Origin: Hyphomicrobium sp.
GTDB lineage: Bacteria; Pseudomonadota; Alphaproteobacteria; Rhizobiales; Hyphomicrobiaceae
Assembly: GCF_009026145.1 (NCBI RefSeq)
Contig: NZ_WBUE01000015.1
Location: 27,738 to 91,737 of the forward strand
Length of the DNA: 64,000 nt
Direction of reading: 5' to 3'
The notes under the pieces are model-generated. The model made no database searches, had not been told where the DNA came from, and saw only the letters and a program-made list of their open reading frames with translations. A program made the position numbers and the translations under genes. Shown one piece after another: positions 29,480 to 39,989 of the stretch (the first letter of the stretch is position 1; the number at the start of each line of letters is the position of its first letter).

Positions 29480-31800
29480 GGGAACCTCCTTCGCAGCGTG
29501 TCGGCTAACTGTCTCAGCGTAGGCGTGCTGAGATTCTGCAATGTGCTCTGGAGCAAGCTCCCGAGCCGCGAACTTTGTGGCATGGGCGGCGCGCCCCGCA
29601 TCGAGGGTGAGGAAAGAGCCTCTCGCTTGGCTCGCTTGAGCCGGATCTGGATCATGTGCGGACAGCGCTGATCGTCCCAATAAAGTTCCTGGCAGTGCAT
29701 GCAGTAAATGCACTCGTTTACGTTGATGTGGCCCTCGGGGTGGATCGACTGCACAGGGCATTCGTTGGCGCAGCGCTGGCAAGGCTTGCCGCACTCCGGC
29801 CAGCGCCGCAGCCATTCGAACATGCGGAGCCGTCCAGGAATCGCCAGTGCCGCGCCCAGCGGGCAGAGATAGCGGCAGAAGAAGCGCTCGATGAAGAGGC
29901 CGACGCCCAGGAGGGCGGCTGCATAGAGAACAAACGGCCACTCGCGGATGAACTTGAGGACGATGGCGGTCTTGAAGGGCTCGACCTCGGAGAGCTGTTC
30001 CGCAAAGGCGATTGAATAGAGCGACATGCCGAACAGGAACAGGAAGACGATGTACTTGATTGGCCACAAGCGCTCGTGCAGGTCCCAGGGCACGCGGATC
30101 TGCGGCACGCGCAACGCTTTGGCGGCGGAATTCGTCAACTCTTGCAGGGCGCCGAAGGGACAAAGCCAGCCGCAGAAGGGTCCGCGTCCCCAAAACAGCA
30201 GCGCCGCGGCGACAGATGACCAGAGGATGAAAATGAGTGGCGAGGTGAGAAAGAACTCCCAATTGAACCCCGTGATCAAAGAGTTCGAAAACGTGAGCAC
30301 GTTGACCACGGAGAGCTGGGCATTGGCATACCAGCCGAGCCAAACGAGGGTGAAAACGAGAAAGCCGCGCCGCACCCATGTGTAGGCGGGCGGCCGCCGG
30401 ACGAGCTGATTCTGGAAAAAGAAGATCGCCGTCAGAACGGCGAGGGCGATGCTCGTGATGGCAACCGAGACGGCGTTGCGGCGCCACATCTGCTTCCAGA
30501 GGGGTTCTTCGTGCGAGGCAAGCGCATCAGCTGCGGGCTCACGCTTGGCATTGTGCGCTTGCACATCTTCCGCAACTGGGGCTGCCCGCTCCGCGCGTTT
30601 GAGGTAGCGCTCGGGCAACGTGTAGCCGACGTCGAAGGTCAGAAACGCCTTCTCGCGCGGCCCCGTGGCGCGCTGCACAAGCAGCTGAAGCTCCCACGGC
30701 TCCGTGGGCTCGAAGGCGAAATCCTCGGGCACCGTGAAGATGCCGATCTCGCGCAGGTCTGGCGCACCTGCAGCCGCTAGGTCGCCGAGGCGCTCGTGAT
30801 TGCGGTCCCGGAAGCGGGTGCCAGAGGCGTCCTGCAGCAGCTCGATGCGATCGAAGATGCCGCCTCTGACATAGCCCGAACCCTTGAAGGAGTAGATTCC
30901 GTCGCCGGCGACCAGAACCGCCTGTTGCCCCGGTTTGAGCCGGCGCACCAGCTGATCATAGCCGGCAGCACCCAGCAGGCTCTTGCCGATCGTCGGCACA
31001 CTGAGCAGTGCCACATAGAGATCGATGAGTGTATCATTGGCATCTCCGGGTTGCGGATTGGCAGCGGCGGCCGCGTTGCCGGAGCGCGCAAAGGCCTCGT
31101 TGATCTCGCCGACCGTGAGACGCAGCCGGCGCACCGAGCCATCAGCCAAGAGGCTGGCCCAGTCGCGCACTTCTGACTGCTCGAGGTCGATGACCTTCGC
31201 AGCGGCCGGCGCGCCTTTGCCGGTCGAGACTTCTCCAGGCGAAAGTCGGCCATCGCGCACCAAGCGCACCGCCGAACGCACGACGCTGTCGGCCATGACG
31301 AGGATGGTCACGGTCGCACCGCTCACAATATCGGGCTGCGGGGCGCGCTGCTTACCGGCGGCAATCGGCGCGATCCGCACACCGATCAGCTTGTTGACGG
31401 CAGCTACGACGCGTTGCTCGGGCACGCCGACGAGCACGATCGGCTCTTTGTGTTCAACGAGCTTGAGGCCTCGGATGACCCCCTCGGTATCAATACCGAC
31501 GAGCATATTGATGGGCTTGCCCGAATAGCCCACGGCGCCGGAAAAGTCCGTGTTGAGATAGGCGTAGCCGAGCAGGTCGTCCGCAGCATACACGGGAAGA
31601 ATCGGCGGGTCGCCCTCGGGCTTCCCATAGCGAGTGGCGCCAGGAAAGATATACTGCGGCGCGACGCGGGCAGAAAACTCGGCGAGCCCCGACTGAGCAG
31701 AAGCCAACCCAGAACAGAGAGCCGAGGCGAGAACAATCAGAAGGACGCCGGCACAGCGTCTCAACGTTGATGGCTTACTCTGGTGCGAATGGCGCCACAC
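29476..31800 (-). CDS. nosR: NosR regulatory/electron-transfer flavoprotein
   Basis: FMN-binding region [14 protein letters not shown]-terminal 4Fe-4S cysteines ([35 protein letters not shown]); TM segments. Confidence 0.95.
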   Translation of the reverse strand: MWRHSHQSKPSTLRRCAGVLLIVLASALCSGLASAQSGLAEFSARVAPQYIFPGATRYGKPEGDPPILPVYAADDLLGYAYLNTDFSGAVGYSGKPINMLVGIDTEGVIRGLKLVEHKEPIVLVGVPEQRVVAAVNKLIGVRIAPIAAGKQRAPQPDIVSGATVTILVMADSVVRSAVRLVRDGRLSPGEVSTGKGAPAAAKVIDLEQSEVRDWASLLADGSVRRLRLTVGEINEAFARSGNAAAAANPQPGDANDTLIDLYVALLSVPTIGKSLLGAAGYDQLVRRLKPGQQAVLVAGDGIYSFKGSGYVRGGIFDRIELLQDASGTRFRDRNHERLGDLAAAGAPDLREIGIFTVPEDFAFEPTEPWELQLLVQRATGPREKAFLTFDVGYTLPERYLKRAERAAPVAEDVQAHNAKREPAADALASHEEPLWKQMWRRNAVSVAITSIALAVLTAIFFFQNQLVRRPPAYTWVRRGFLVFTLVWLGWYANAQLSVVNVLTFSNSLITGFNWEFFLTSPLIFILWSSVAAALLFWGRGPFCGWLCPFGALQELTNSAAKALRVPQIRVPWDLHERLWPIKYIVFLFLFGMSLYSIAFAEQLSEVEPFKTAIVLKFIREWPFVLYAAALLGVGLFIERFFCRYLCPLGAALAIPGRLRMFEWLRRWPECGKPCQRCANECPVQSIHPEGHINVNECIYCMHCQELYWDDQRCPHMIQIRLKRAKREALSSPSMRGAPPMPQSSRLGSLLQSTLQNLSTPTLRQLADTLRRRFP

Positions 31801-31878
31801 CGTGAGAAGATCTCCTATCCCACACGTTGAACCATGTAAGCGGCGAGCGCAACTGATCTTCCGAGGGCGTCAAAGGGA

Positions 31879-32772
31879 GTGGAGCACATGACCTCCTTGA
31901 AAGCGGAACCGCCCGGGCCCGTTCGCTCGCTTAACGAGTTCTTTGCCTTGGCGCACGCCATGGAAAGCGACGCGGTCGCCCGCTATCGGGAAACCGCAAA
32001 GCTGTTGCGACAACAAGGAGCCATCGAGCTCGCTGCTCTCTTTGAAGATCTCGCGCAAGCCGAGCGTGGTCATGTCGACCAAGTCAATGCCTGGGCGGAG
32101 CACGCCAAGGCCGCCCCGCCCGCGAAGAGCCCGCTGCCTTGGGCAATTCCCGACACGCACGATGCGCCACCCGACGAGCTTGCGCTTTCGAAGCTTCTAA
32201 CGCCTTACGGCGCTCTCGCTTCGGCTGTGCGCCATGAGGAGCGCTCCTTCGCGTTCTGGACCTACGTTGCCGCGCACGCCCCCAATGAGGAAGTCAAGAG
32301 CGCGGCCGAACGCATGGCACTCGAAGAACTGGAGCACGTGGCTACCCTGCGCCGCCAGCGCCGCAAGGCCTTCCACGCCGAGGAGAGCGGCAAAGCACCT
32401 CCAAGCGTTTCGGTTTCCCTTAGGTCGCTCGCAGCTTTTGAGCAAAAGCTGGCCGATTACATCGAGCTGCATCCGGTGATGGTGGCCGGCGAGGAATTCA
32501 CGCGCAACGTCGTGGCGCAAAGTCGCCGCAGCGCCCAACTTATCACCGAGGCGGCGACCGCCGAGCGTCCGATACTAACCCTAGCGAGCATCCCGGAGCA
32601 GAAGCAGGATGATGCGACGGCACTATCCGAATATCTAGTCGACGCCTATCTGCGTTTCGCGGAGGCATCGACGGACCCAAAGATGCTCGACCTTACGCAG
32701 GATTTGGCCGCGAAGGCCATCTGCAGGCTCGCGACCCTGAGGCTGGGCGCGGCGCAATCGACGCCAAATTGA
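31879..32772 (+). CDS. Ferritin-like / rubrerythrin-like domain protein
   Basis: Paired E..E/H motifs (FALAHAMESDAVARYRE; DLAQAERGHVDQV; AERMALEELEHVATLRRQRRKAF). Confidence 0.75.
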   Translation: MEHMTSLKAEPPGPVRSLNEFFALAHAMESDAVARYRETAKLLRQQGAIELAALFEDLAQAERGHVDQVNAWAEHAKAAPPAKSPLPWAIPDTHDAPPDELALSKLLTPYGALASAVRHEERSFAFWTYVAAHAPNEEVKSAAERMALEELEHVATLRRQRRKAFHAEESGKAPPSVSVSLRSLAAFEQKLADYIELHPVMVAGEEFTRNVVAQSRRSAQLITEAATAERPILTLASIPEQKQDDATALSEYLVDAYLRFAEASTDPKMLDLTQDLAAKAICRLATLRLGAAQSTPN

Positions 32773-32963
32773 CTGGCCGCTGAGCCGATCTGGTGGCCGC
32801 TTTGGGGTCAGCAGATGACAGCCGGCGACGACACTGAATGTCCGCTCATCGCCGAATACCGCTCGTGGTGGCGCTATGACCGCTCAGGAGTTGCGGTGGG
32901 TGATGATGCGTGGGGAAGACTGAACTGACATGACATGCTCCAAGCGAGGTTGGAGGGCGCGCA

Positions 32964-33653
32964 TCATCGTTCGATGCGGCAGCAGGTCGTCGTCTGTGGG
33001 TCGAGGACGCCCGGTACCTCGATCGGGGTCAGCGTGAAGTCGAAGGCCTGATCGCTCTCGTCGCGGCACGCGCCCGGCGTCGATGCAATGGAGCCCTCAA
33101 AGCCCTGCTTGCTGCGAAAGACCCACGGATCTTCCCGGGACAAGCTCACGGGGCCTGGCGTCTGCTCCATGCGATCTCCGGAGAACGCGTCGATGAAGTT
33201 CGACGTGAGACTGGACTGGCCACATATCAACTCGATCGCCCAGTTGGGCTCGGACGCCGAGCATATGATCTTCGCGCCCGGCGGCACCAGGTTCGCGCAG
33301 CCGACGGCGGGTGGCGGTGCTCTCTCGGCCTCGCGGCTTGGCGCCGGCGCGGGTGCCGGCGGCGACTCTGTTGGCGCGCTCGGCTCCTGCACGGCGGTGC
33401 GAGGCGGTGGTGGCGGTATCGCGCTCGGCTCCTGCGCGGCGGGGCGCGGCGGTGGTGGTGCTGCGCTGTGCTCAATCACCTGATACACGCCGATGCCGAG
33501 CACCACCGCCCCGGCCACGACGAGTCCGATGATGGGGAGGCTACGGCTTCGTCCTGGGCCCGGCAGTGGCCCGGTCGTCAGAGCGTGCCCGCACACACCG
33601 CAAAAGCGGTCATCAGGCGAAATGGAAGCCCCGCAGGATGGACACCGCGCCAT
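32964..33653 (-). CDS. Zinc-ribbon, single-TM, proline-rich protein with a C-terminal COG3650-like periplasmic domain
   Basis: MARCPSCGASISPDDRFCGVCGHAL; TM LPIIGLVVAGAVVLGIGVYQVI; Pro-rich linker; EPNWAIEL...STPGACRDESDQAFDFTL resembles COG3650. Confidence 0.75.
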   Translation of the reverse strand: MARCPSCGASISPDDRFCGVCGHALTTGPLPGPGRSRSLPIIGLVVAGAVVLGIGVYQVIEHSAAPPPPRPAAQEPSAIPPPPPRTAVQEPSAPTESPPAPAPAPSREAERAPPPAVGCANLVPPGAKIICSASEPNWAIELICGQSSLTSNFIDAFSGDRMEQTPGPVSLSREDPWVFRSKQGFEGSIASTPGACRDESDQAFDFTLTPIEVPGVLDPQTTTCCRIER

Positions 33654-33713
33654 GGGCCGCTCCGATGCGAAAATCGATGCGGGGAGATTAAGTCTGTGCG
33701 ATGATGACTTCCA

Positions 33714-36700
33714 TTGTTTCTTGTCATCGCCCGGCGGGGAACCATGTCAACCATGGGCGCCGCAAGTCGACAAGAGTTCTGCACTGAATGCGGCAATAGA
33801 CTTTCGCCGAGTGCGCGCTTTTGCGAGCGGTGCGGAACTAGGCTGACCTCGGGGCCAAACGACGTCAGACCAGACGCCGCGGGAACTGCGCCCACATCGA
33901 GATTTCAAGCGCGCAAGGCGCTCGTGAAGGCCGTCGTGCGCGCAACCGGCAAAAGCCTTGCCCTCAGCGCTGCCGTGCTCGGGCCTGGCCTCTTGCTGCT
34001 TTACGGCGGCGCACCGGTTCCCGGCATGCTGTGGCTGTTTGGCGGCTCGTTCGGCATGGTCGCATGGTCTTACCGTAAGCCGTGGCGGCTCGGACTCGTT
34101 AGTTGCCTCATTCCTCCCGTGGCTGCCGCACTCGGCTACGTGGTGCAGCTCGCCCTCTTTTCGAATGCAGCGCCCCCGCTCTTGCTCGTGCTCGGCGCCG
34201 TGGCGCTCGGCATCGGCGTTGGTTGGTATCGCGGTGAAACGCACCAGCTCTATGTGAAGGAAGGCGGCGTCTTTGCGCAGCGCACGGTTGCCTATCTCGG
34301 TATCTGGATTGCGGCCTACGCCGTCACCCAGTTGATGGCACTGCTCGCCGCAAACGTATGGCTCGTGCGTTCCGGTCTCATTACCGGCGCCTTCACCACC
34401 GCCATGCTCGCCGCGGTGTCCATCATCATCCTGCAGAAGCGCAAGGCGCTGGCACAGGCTATGGCTGCCTTGGCGTTCGCCGTCCTGCTCTCCCACGCGA
34501 TCGGCCTCTCGCCCGCGTTGGCCCAGCCTTCTCCCGACGAACCGGAGGTCGTCGACATCCTGCGGGAGACGGCAAGCAAGGTCCACCACCTCGTCCTCGA
34601 CGCCGATCTCGCCGAAGCGGTGGTCGGGCAGCGGCCGGCGCCAGAGGATTCAGCCGCCCGGACGATATCTCTGCCAGCCCCTTCCTTGCAGCGGATCTCC
34701 GAGAATGTCGCGACGGCGACGTACGCGACGGATGCCTCCTCCTCCATCTCCGTCACCCTTGAGCGGCTGGATTCTCCGGAAGCGGCAACGCCGCAGATGT
34801 CCGATTTGCACGGCGCTGCATCGACGAGGGCGAAGTGGATATACGTGGGTGGAGCTCCCTGCCTCTTTGGCGCGAACTTCGACACAAACGCAAGGCCGCC
34901 GACAGCCGAGGTGGCGGCCATCATGTCGAAGGATCGATTCCGGATATCCGTCCGCGCCTACGGGCGGGGCCAGCCTCCGCGCGAGAGCTCGAGCAGTGAT
35001 TCGGGGGAAGGAGGAATCTTTGACATCCCTGGGGCGGTCGGCGAAGCCGTGGGCGAAGCAATGGAGGAACTTGGGCCGATACTCTTCCTGCCGCTCATGA
35101 CACCTGCGCTGGCCGGCGAGTACTACGCCGCGCTCGACACCGAGGCCCTTTCGAGCGCCGGGGTAGGCGCGGATCCCACGCCACTCCTTCCCGACGCGCG
35201 TACGGGTGATGCCGATAGCCCCGACGCCTCAAGCGACGAGGGCGTGGTGTCGATTGACCCCGAGACCATCGCCGCCGGCAGCGCCGCAGTCGCCGCCATT
35301 CTCATCGCCGCCGGTGTTGCCGCCAACATTGCTCAGGCGATTGCCGCGGCCATCGCCAGCGCGCTTCAGTCCGGCGTCGAGATGACGAGCGAGGAGATCT
35401 CTGCGGCCATCGCCGAAGGGCTTGCGCGCGCCAAACCGGCTGAGCCTACCGATGCGCCGCTAGCCGAAGGTCAGAATGTGGCTCCGCCGCCCAAGCCGCC
35501 GCCTATATACGACAAGTACGGAACGCCCTTTGATACCAACGACGCGGGCCAATACTGGGCTCCGGACGAACAAGGCAACTGGGGCTGGTTGAATGCGGAC
35601 GAGGCGCGCGAGGCGTCGGCAGCCCTGCGCGGGGAAGAGGCTGCGCGCAACCGTGAGCGCGCCGACTTTGCGCGTGACACCGAGGCTGCGGTCGAGCGGT
35701 CGCAGGCGGAAAGCCGCGCCCGCGACGACGCGATGCGCGATTGGATCGCCGCGCAGAACAAAGCCCGTGAAGATCTCGCGCGGATCAGGCAAGCCACCGG
35801 CAACGTCGACTACGAAGAGATCTACACGCGCAGTGGGACCGACCGCGTGATGAAGGAGGACGGCACGCTCGACACCGAGTATGTCCAGCGCCTCAAGGAG
35901 GCGCTGCGCGACCGGCTGGGTCGCGATACCGCGGTGCCCGATAGCTCGCTCGAGGGGACCTCCACGGCCGACATCGTTGCCGAGACCGTTGCCAACACGG
36001 CCGACGAAGCAGCCAAAAGCATGGTCGTCCGGATGGGCAGCGCCGTCCTCACTGGCGGCTTGAGCGAGATCGGCTTCCAGGGCGGACAAGCCTTGCAGGC
36101 CGTCAAGAAGGCGGTGGACGCAGCCGTCGATTCCGGACGCGACTTCAGCCGGGCCGACGCCATGCTGACCGCCGCAAAGCATGTCGCGAGGGAGAACCTT
36201 CCCGTAAACACCATCGATGCATTGAGGCGCATGCGTGCCGGCGAGGACGTCTCCCTGGCCGAACTGGGCATGAGCGCGTTTGCCGACCTCGGTGCAGCCG
36301 GCGACATCGGATTGAAGCCCGGCAAGGCCCTCGATGCTTTCGCCCGCAACACGCTCGACGCCGGCAGCTACGACGCCTTGAGCAGCGCCATGGCCAAGCC
36401 GAAGGGCTTGGTCAACGACGCGCTGGAGAGGATTGGCATCAAGTCGGCCGACCCTGATCTACCTCCGCATCGCTTGTCACCCGCCGATGCCAGAGACCGC
36501 TTCGTCAAGGGCCAAACCTCGGCGCATACCGACGGCCTGATCAGCGACGTGAAGAGCAGCCCGCGTCCGGCCACTGCCGATTTGGACACCGCCTTCGAGC
36601 AAGGCCGCGCCGCCGGCAGGGAGAAGGTCGGTGCGCTGACGAAGGCGGTCGATGACGTGGAAGCCGCAAAGCGCGCCGGCGCGAGCGCCAGCGACATTGA

Positions 36701-37970
36701 GGGACTGCAGCGGCGAGTTCGGGACGAGTCGATCAGGGTGCAGGGCGACAAGCACGCCATGAACGAGCTCAACAAGCTTCCGCGCGACGCCCGCGGCAAC
36801 AATGGCACCATCGGCGCGTTCAATCGCGAATGGGACGATATCTACGGCAAGGCAGACAAGAACCTGAAGGAAAGGCTAGCCAAAGAAATGGGTGTCCGCC
36901 CCGACGACATCCAGGCCGTCACCATCACCAACATGAAAGGCCGCTCCGGGGTTTCCGTCGATCCCCAGGCTCCCGCGCGTGATCATTACGGCCTCGGATC
37001 GCACAAGACGCCGGAAGGCACCGTTGTCTCATCGCGCGGACACGCGTCAACGCCGGGCCCCGACCTCAACACTAAGGGCACTGGCCCGTGGAAGACGCCG
37101 CCCGGCCCCAACGCGAGCAAGGCCTCATTTGATCGCGATCTGACGATGCGGGTGAGGACCGTCGCCAACGGCAAGGAAGTATGGCGCGACATACCTTCGA
37201 CCACCACGGCGAGGATCTACAATGAGGAGCTCTACAAGGCCGCAAGGGGCGTCAGCGAGGCCCCTGTCCATCGCGTTCCGGGCAAGAGCATCGATTTCAA
37301 GGACACGCATCTGTCGCCAAGGGATCATCTAACCGATCCGGTCAAGATCAACGATGCGGACCTGTTCGCCAAGCGCATGGACCAGGCAACGACCGATCGC
37401 ATGCATCCGGAAGCTTACGGCGCCGGTCAACCCGACCTCGACGCCGCCACCAAGGACGCTTTCCGCGGCCGCGACCTCATCGACGTCGGGGCCACCGCCA
37501 AGACCACAGAGTTCAAAGTCAATCATTGGATGAACGAGGCTGACGATCTCACACGGGCAGCGCGCCAGAGCGCAGATCCCGCCGAGGCCAGCAGGCTCAT
37601 GCAGCAGGCCGCTGCGCACCACGAGGAAGCGCAGCGCCAGCTCGTCAAGCAGTTCGACAACATGGTGATCAAGCGCACGGAGGCGATGCAGGCCCTCGGC
37701 AATGCCCCGCAATCATCGATCCCCGCCTCGCTGACCGAACGCATAAACGTGCTGAAGGGCGTGCAGACCGGACGCTTGACGCCCGGACAGGCCGAGGAGG
37801 TTCTCAATCGGATGGGCACGAGCACCAAGCAGGTATCGGGACAGATGAGCTCGTACATCGAGGGCTTGCAGGGCGCTCGGCCGAGCATCACGCAGTCCAG
37901 CGGCACCACACTCAACGTGCCGACCCTCCGTGGATGGAGGGACGACTTTCAGACTGAGGACAAGCAGTGA
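33714..37970 (+). CDS. Large (about 1418 aa) zinc-ribbon multi-pass membrane protein, polymorphic-toxin-like layout, unknown function
   Basis: FCTECGNRLSPSARFCERCGTRL; about five hydrophobic segments; ALAQP processing-like site; PPPKPPPIYDKYGTPFDTNDAGQYWAPDEQGNWGWLN; coiled coil; unrecognised C-terminal modules. ATG at 33744 also possible. Confidence 0.8.
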   Translation: MFLVIARRGTMSTMGAASRQEFCTECGNRLSPSARFCERCGTRLTSGPNDVRPDAAGTAPTSRFQARKALVKAVVRATGKSLALSAAVLGPGLLLLYGGAPVPGMLWLFGGSFGMVAWSYRKPWRLGLVSCLIPPVAAALGYVVQLALFSNAAPPLLLVLGAVALGIGVGWYRGETHQLYVKEGGVFAQRTVAYLGIWIAAYAVTQLMALLAANVWLVRSGLITGAFTTAMLAAVSIIILQKRKALAQAMAALAFAVLLSHAIGLSPALAQPSPDEPEVVDILRETASKVHHLVLDADLAEAVVGQRPAPEDSAARTISLPAPSLQRISENVATATYATDASSSISVTLERLDSPEAATPQMSDLHGAASTRAKWIYVGGAPCLFGANFDTNARPPTAEVAAIMSKDRFRISVRAYGRGQPPRESSSSDSGEGGIFDIPGAVGEAVGEAMEELGPILFLPLMTPALAGEYYAALDTEALSSAGVGADPTPLLPDARTGDADSPDASSDEGVVSIDPETIAAGSAAVAAILIAAGVAANIAQAIAAAIASALQSGVEMTSEEISAAIAEGLARAKPAEPTDAPLAEGQNVAPPPKPPPIYDKYGTPFDTNDAGQYWAPDEQGNWGWLNADEAREASAALRGEEAARNRERADFARDTEAAVERSQAESRARDDAMRDWIAAQNKAREDLARIRQATGNVDYEEIYTRSGTDRVMKEDGTLDTEYVQRLKEALRDRLGRDTAVPDSSLEGTSTADIVAETVANTADEAAKSMVVRMGSAVLTGGLSEIGFQGGQALQAVKKAVDAAVDSGRDFSRADAMLTAAKHVARENLPVNTIDALRRMRAGEDVSLAELGMSAFADLGAAGDIGLKPGKALDAFARNTLDAGSYDALSSAMAKPKGLVNDALERIGIKSADPDLPPHRLSPADARDRFVKGQTSAHTDGLISDVKSSPRPATADLDTAFEQGRAAGREKVGALTKAVDDVEAAKRAGASASDIEGLQRRVRDESIRVQGDKHAMNELNKLPRDARGNNGTIGAFNREWDDIYGKADKNLKERLAKEMGVRPDDIQAVTITNMKGRSGVSVDPQAPARDHYGLGSHKTPEGTVVSSRGHASTPGPDLNTKGTGPWKTPPGPNASKASFDRDLTMRVRTVANGKEVWRDIPSTTTARIYNEELYKAARGVSEAPVHRVPGKSIDFKDTHLSPRDHLTDPVKINDADLFAKRMDQATTDRMHPEAYGAGQPDLDAATKDAFRGRDLIDVGATAKTTEFKVNHWMNEADDLTRAARQSADPAEASRLMQQAAAHHEEAQRQLVKQFDNMVIKRTEAMQALGNAPQSSIPASLTERINVLKGVQTGRLTPGQAEEVLNRMGTSTKQVSGQMSSYIEGLQGARPSITQSSGTTLNVPTLRGWRDDFQTEDKQ

Positions 37971-39136
37971 ACGAGGGCGCCAGAACATCGGGTAGCGTGG
38001 CGCCGCGCCCCAAGCGGTTCTTGCTCTCGCCGGGCGATGTGGCGGCCGGATTTCGCGCTGCGGGCACCACGCCACCGAAGTCGGCTTTCTATGACGGCTT
38101 GCCGCCACCCAGCCGGCAATTGCCAAAGGCATTGACGGATGGTGCAAGTGGAGCGTTGTCAGCGGAGGCAAATGCCGTCTTCCGTATCCTTGCACACCCG
38201 CAAACCATCGTATCGCTTGAGACCGTGACGCCGCCGAGCCCCGTCACAATGGCCGCGCGTTTCGTCGGCGGCGCATCCCCGGGCCAATTTGCGATGATCG
38301 CGCGCCCGCAAGAGGAGGAGTGGGACATCGCCCTGCTGACGGGCACAGGACAATTGCTCGCGCTGCTCGATGAACTCACCGGCGCCAGCACGGGCCCATC
38401 GACCGACAGCCCCATAAGCTTCGACCTGAGCGTCGCCGCCCTTACTGCACTCGCCGCCCTCGCCGACCAAGCCGCGAAGTGCGAGGCTCTGGAGCGATTG
38501 GGTAGGCCGGGGCTGCTTCTCGAGTTCCTGACGGCGCCAGTGCCGACCAACGAGCTCGTCGACGCAATCGGACACGCGCGCGCAGCCCCCACCACGCTGC
38601 AAGCCGTGACCTTGCTGTCCCTGCTGACCAGCTCGCTGCTCGAAGCGGGCGATATCGATGCACAAGTTAAGGATGGCATGGAAATCCTGGCAGGTCAGGG
38701 GATCCTGCGCGAGGACAGCACGCTCACGCCCGCCGGCGTTGGTCTCTGCCGCAATCTCGTCCGCGTTCGAACTGGATCCTCGCTGCAGATCATCAACCGT
38801 CATGCGACCGAGCCAGTGCTCGACCGCTTCCTGCTGTTGCGCACGGATGCCGGCTTGCTCGTTGGATTGTGGATGGGCTCTGAGACGACTTCGGCCACTC
38901 TAAAGCTGCGCGAGCTGACTCCCGGTACGCTTTGGCGAATTGTCGGTAACTCTACTGGCGACGGAGCGGCCACCGCGAGTGCGGCGCCACGCCAGGATCA
39001 GCGGACACCCTCGGGCTCACCAGGAACCGCGAAAGCTTCGGCAGCGCCCAAGCAGTTTTGCGCCAGTTGCGGCCGCGAGCTGCGCCCTCTCGCCCGCTTC
39101 TGCACGATGTGCGGGGCGCAAATCGCTCAGCCATGA
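37967..39136 (+). CDS. Partner protein with C-terminal zinc ribbon, unknown function
   Basis: ATGA 4-nt overlap with the upstream gene; C-terminal FCASCGRELRPLARFCTMCGAQI matching the upstream zinc ribbon. Confidence 0.8.
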   Translation: MNEGARTSGSVAPRPKRFLLSPGDVAAGFRAAGTTPPKSAFYDGLPPPSRQLPKALTDGASGALSAEANAVFRILAHPQTIVSLETVTPPSPVTMAARFVGGASPGQFAMIARPQEEEWDIALLTGTGQLLALLDELTGASTGPSTDSPISFDLSVAALTALAALADQAAKCEALERLGRPGLLLEFLTAPVPTNELVDAIGHARAAPTTLQAVTLLSLLTSSLLEAGDIDAQVKDGMEILAGQGILREDSTLTPAGVGLCRNLVRVRTGSSLQIINRHATEPVLDRFLLLRTDAGLLVGLWMGSETTSATLKLRELTPGTLWRIVGNSTGDGAATASAAPRQDQRTPSGSPGTAKASAAPKQFCASCGRELRPLARFCTMCGAQIAQP

Positions 39137-39731
39137 AGCAGGCATGAGCGACGGGTCAGCATCGGTCACAAGCAGACTTCAGATCATGTTTGCTCGACGG
39201 CAGTTCCGGTCTCGACACCCGGACAAATCGACGTGCAGCACGATCCGCAAATATCGCGATGTCCAGGATCCCATATCAATTGCTTCGATGATCATTGGGC
39301 GATCCCGGCAGGATTGCGTGGATCAACCGATTCATTAGCTTAGGCGGCAAGTGGTAAAAGCGAACCAACTGCAGAATTCAACCGCTTCTGTCTGCTCTTT
39401 ACCACCTGCCAAGGGCGAAACGTTTGCGCGCACGCACAGCTCAACTGATCATCAGCGCACGATGAGCGTGCGCGGGAAGAACTCGCAGTGCTCCTCCTCG
39501 TTGAACCACGCACACTTGATATCGAAAAGCTTGAGCCCGGGCACCAAGCGCTGAGCCCTAAAAGAATTTCCGTCGTGCTGGAAGCGCAATGGCAAGACAA
39601 CGCTGCCTCGTGACCAGCCGATCAGCGGGGATCGAAAATCTGTAAGAAAAGTTGAGGAATCACCTGCGGCACTGGGGGGCTTTGCCGCAATCCTCGGTTC
39701 GCCGAGCACGGGGTGGGGTTTGGCTTTAGGA

Positions 39732-39769
39732 TCGGTTCCTGCACCCCACTAATGAGACGCAGGAACCGA
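39732..39769. repeat. Intergenic inverted repeat
   Basis: TCGGTTCCTGC (39732-39742)/GCAGGAACCGA (39759-39769), 16-nt loop. Confidence 0.8.
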
Positions 39770-39863
39770 CCGCTCCCCCCAAGCGAGCACCCGATGCAGT
39801 GCTTTTCGGCCCGGGACAGTTCTCAATACTAGAGACTATCGTCCAGCAAAATGGGTGCACTAC

Positions 39864-39877
39864 TTGATTTCGGTCAA
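39864..39877. promoter_or_regulatory. FNR/FixK-type box
   Basis: TTGAT-TTCG-GTCAA palindrome upstream of the GGDEF-EAL remnant. Confidence 0.6.
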
Positions 39878-39989
39878 GCGACGAAATCAAAATCGATTAG
39901 CTACATGCAGCGGAGGTTATTACTAATAGCTGACCTCCGTCAGTTTAGCGGGGTATCGCAATGGCTGATGGTCGGCGCTCGTTCCTATA

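Noticed and set aside
27536-30487. 983-aa ORF as a NosR-NosZ-like fusion
   Set aside because: The upstream 336 codons are out of frame with nosR and lack sense; the Tat signal gives a clear nosZ start at 29479.
39452-39709. 85-aa minus-strand ORF
   Set aside because: Partly protein-like (LKLFDIKCAWFNEEEHCEFF) but no family or context; left uncalled.
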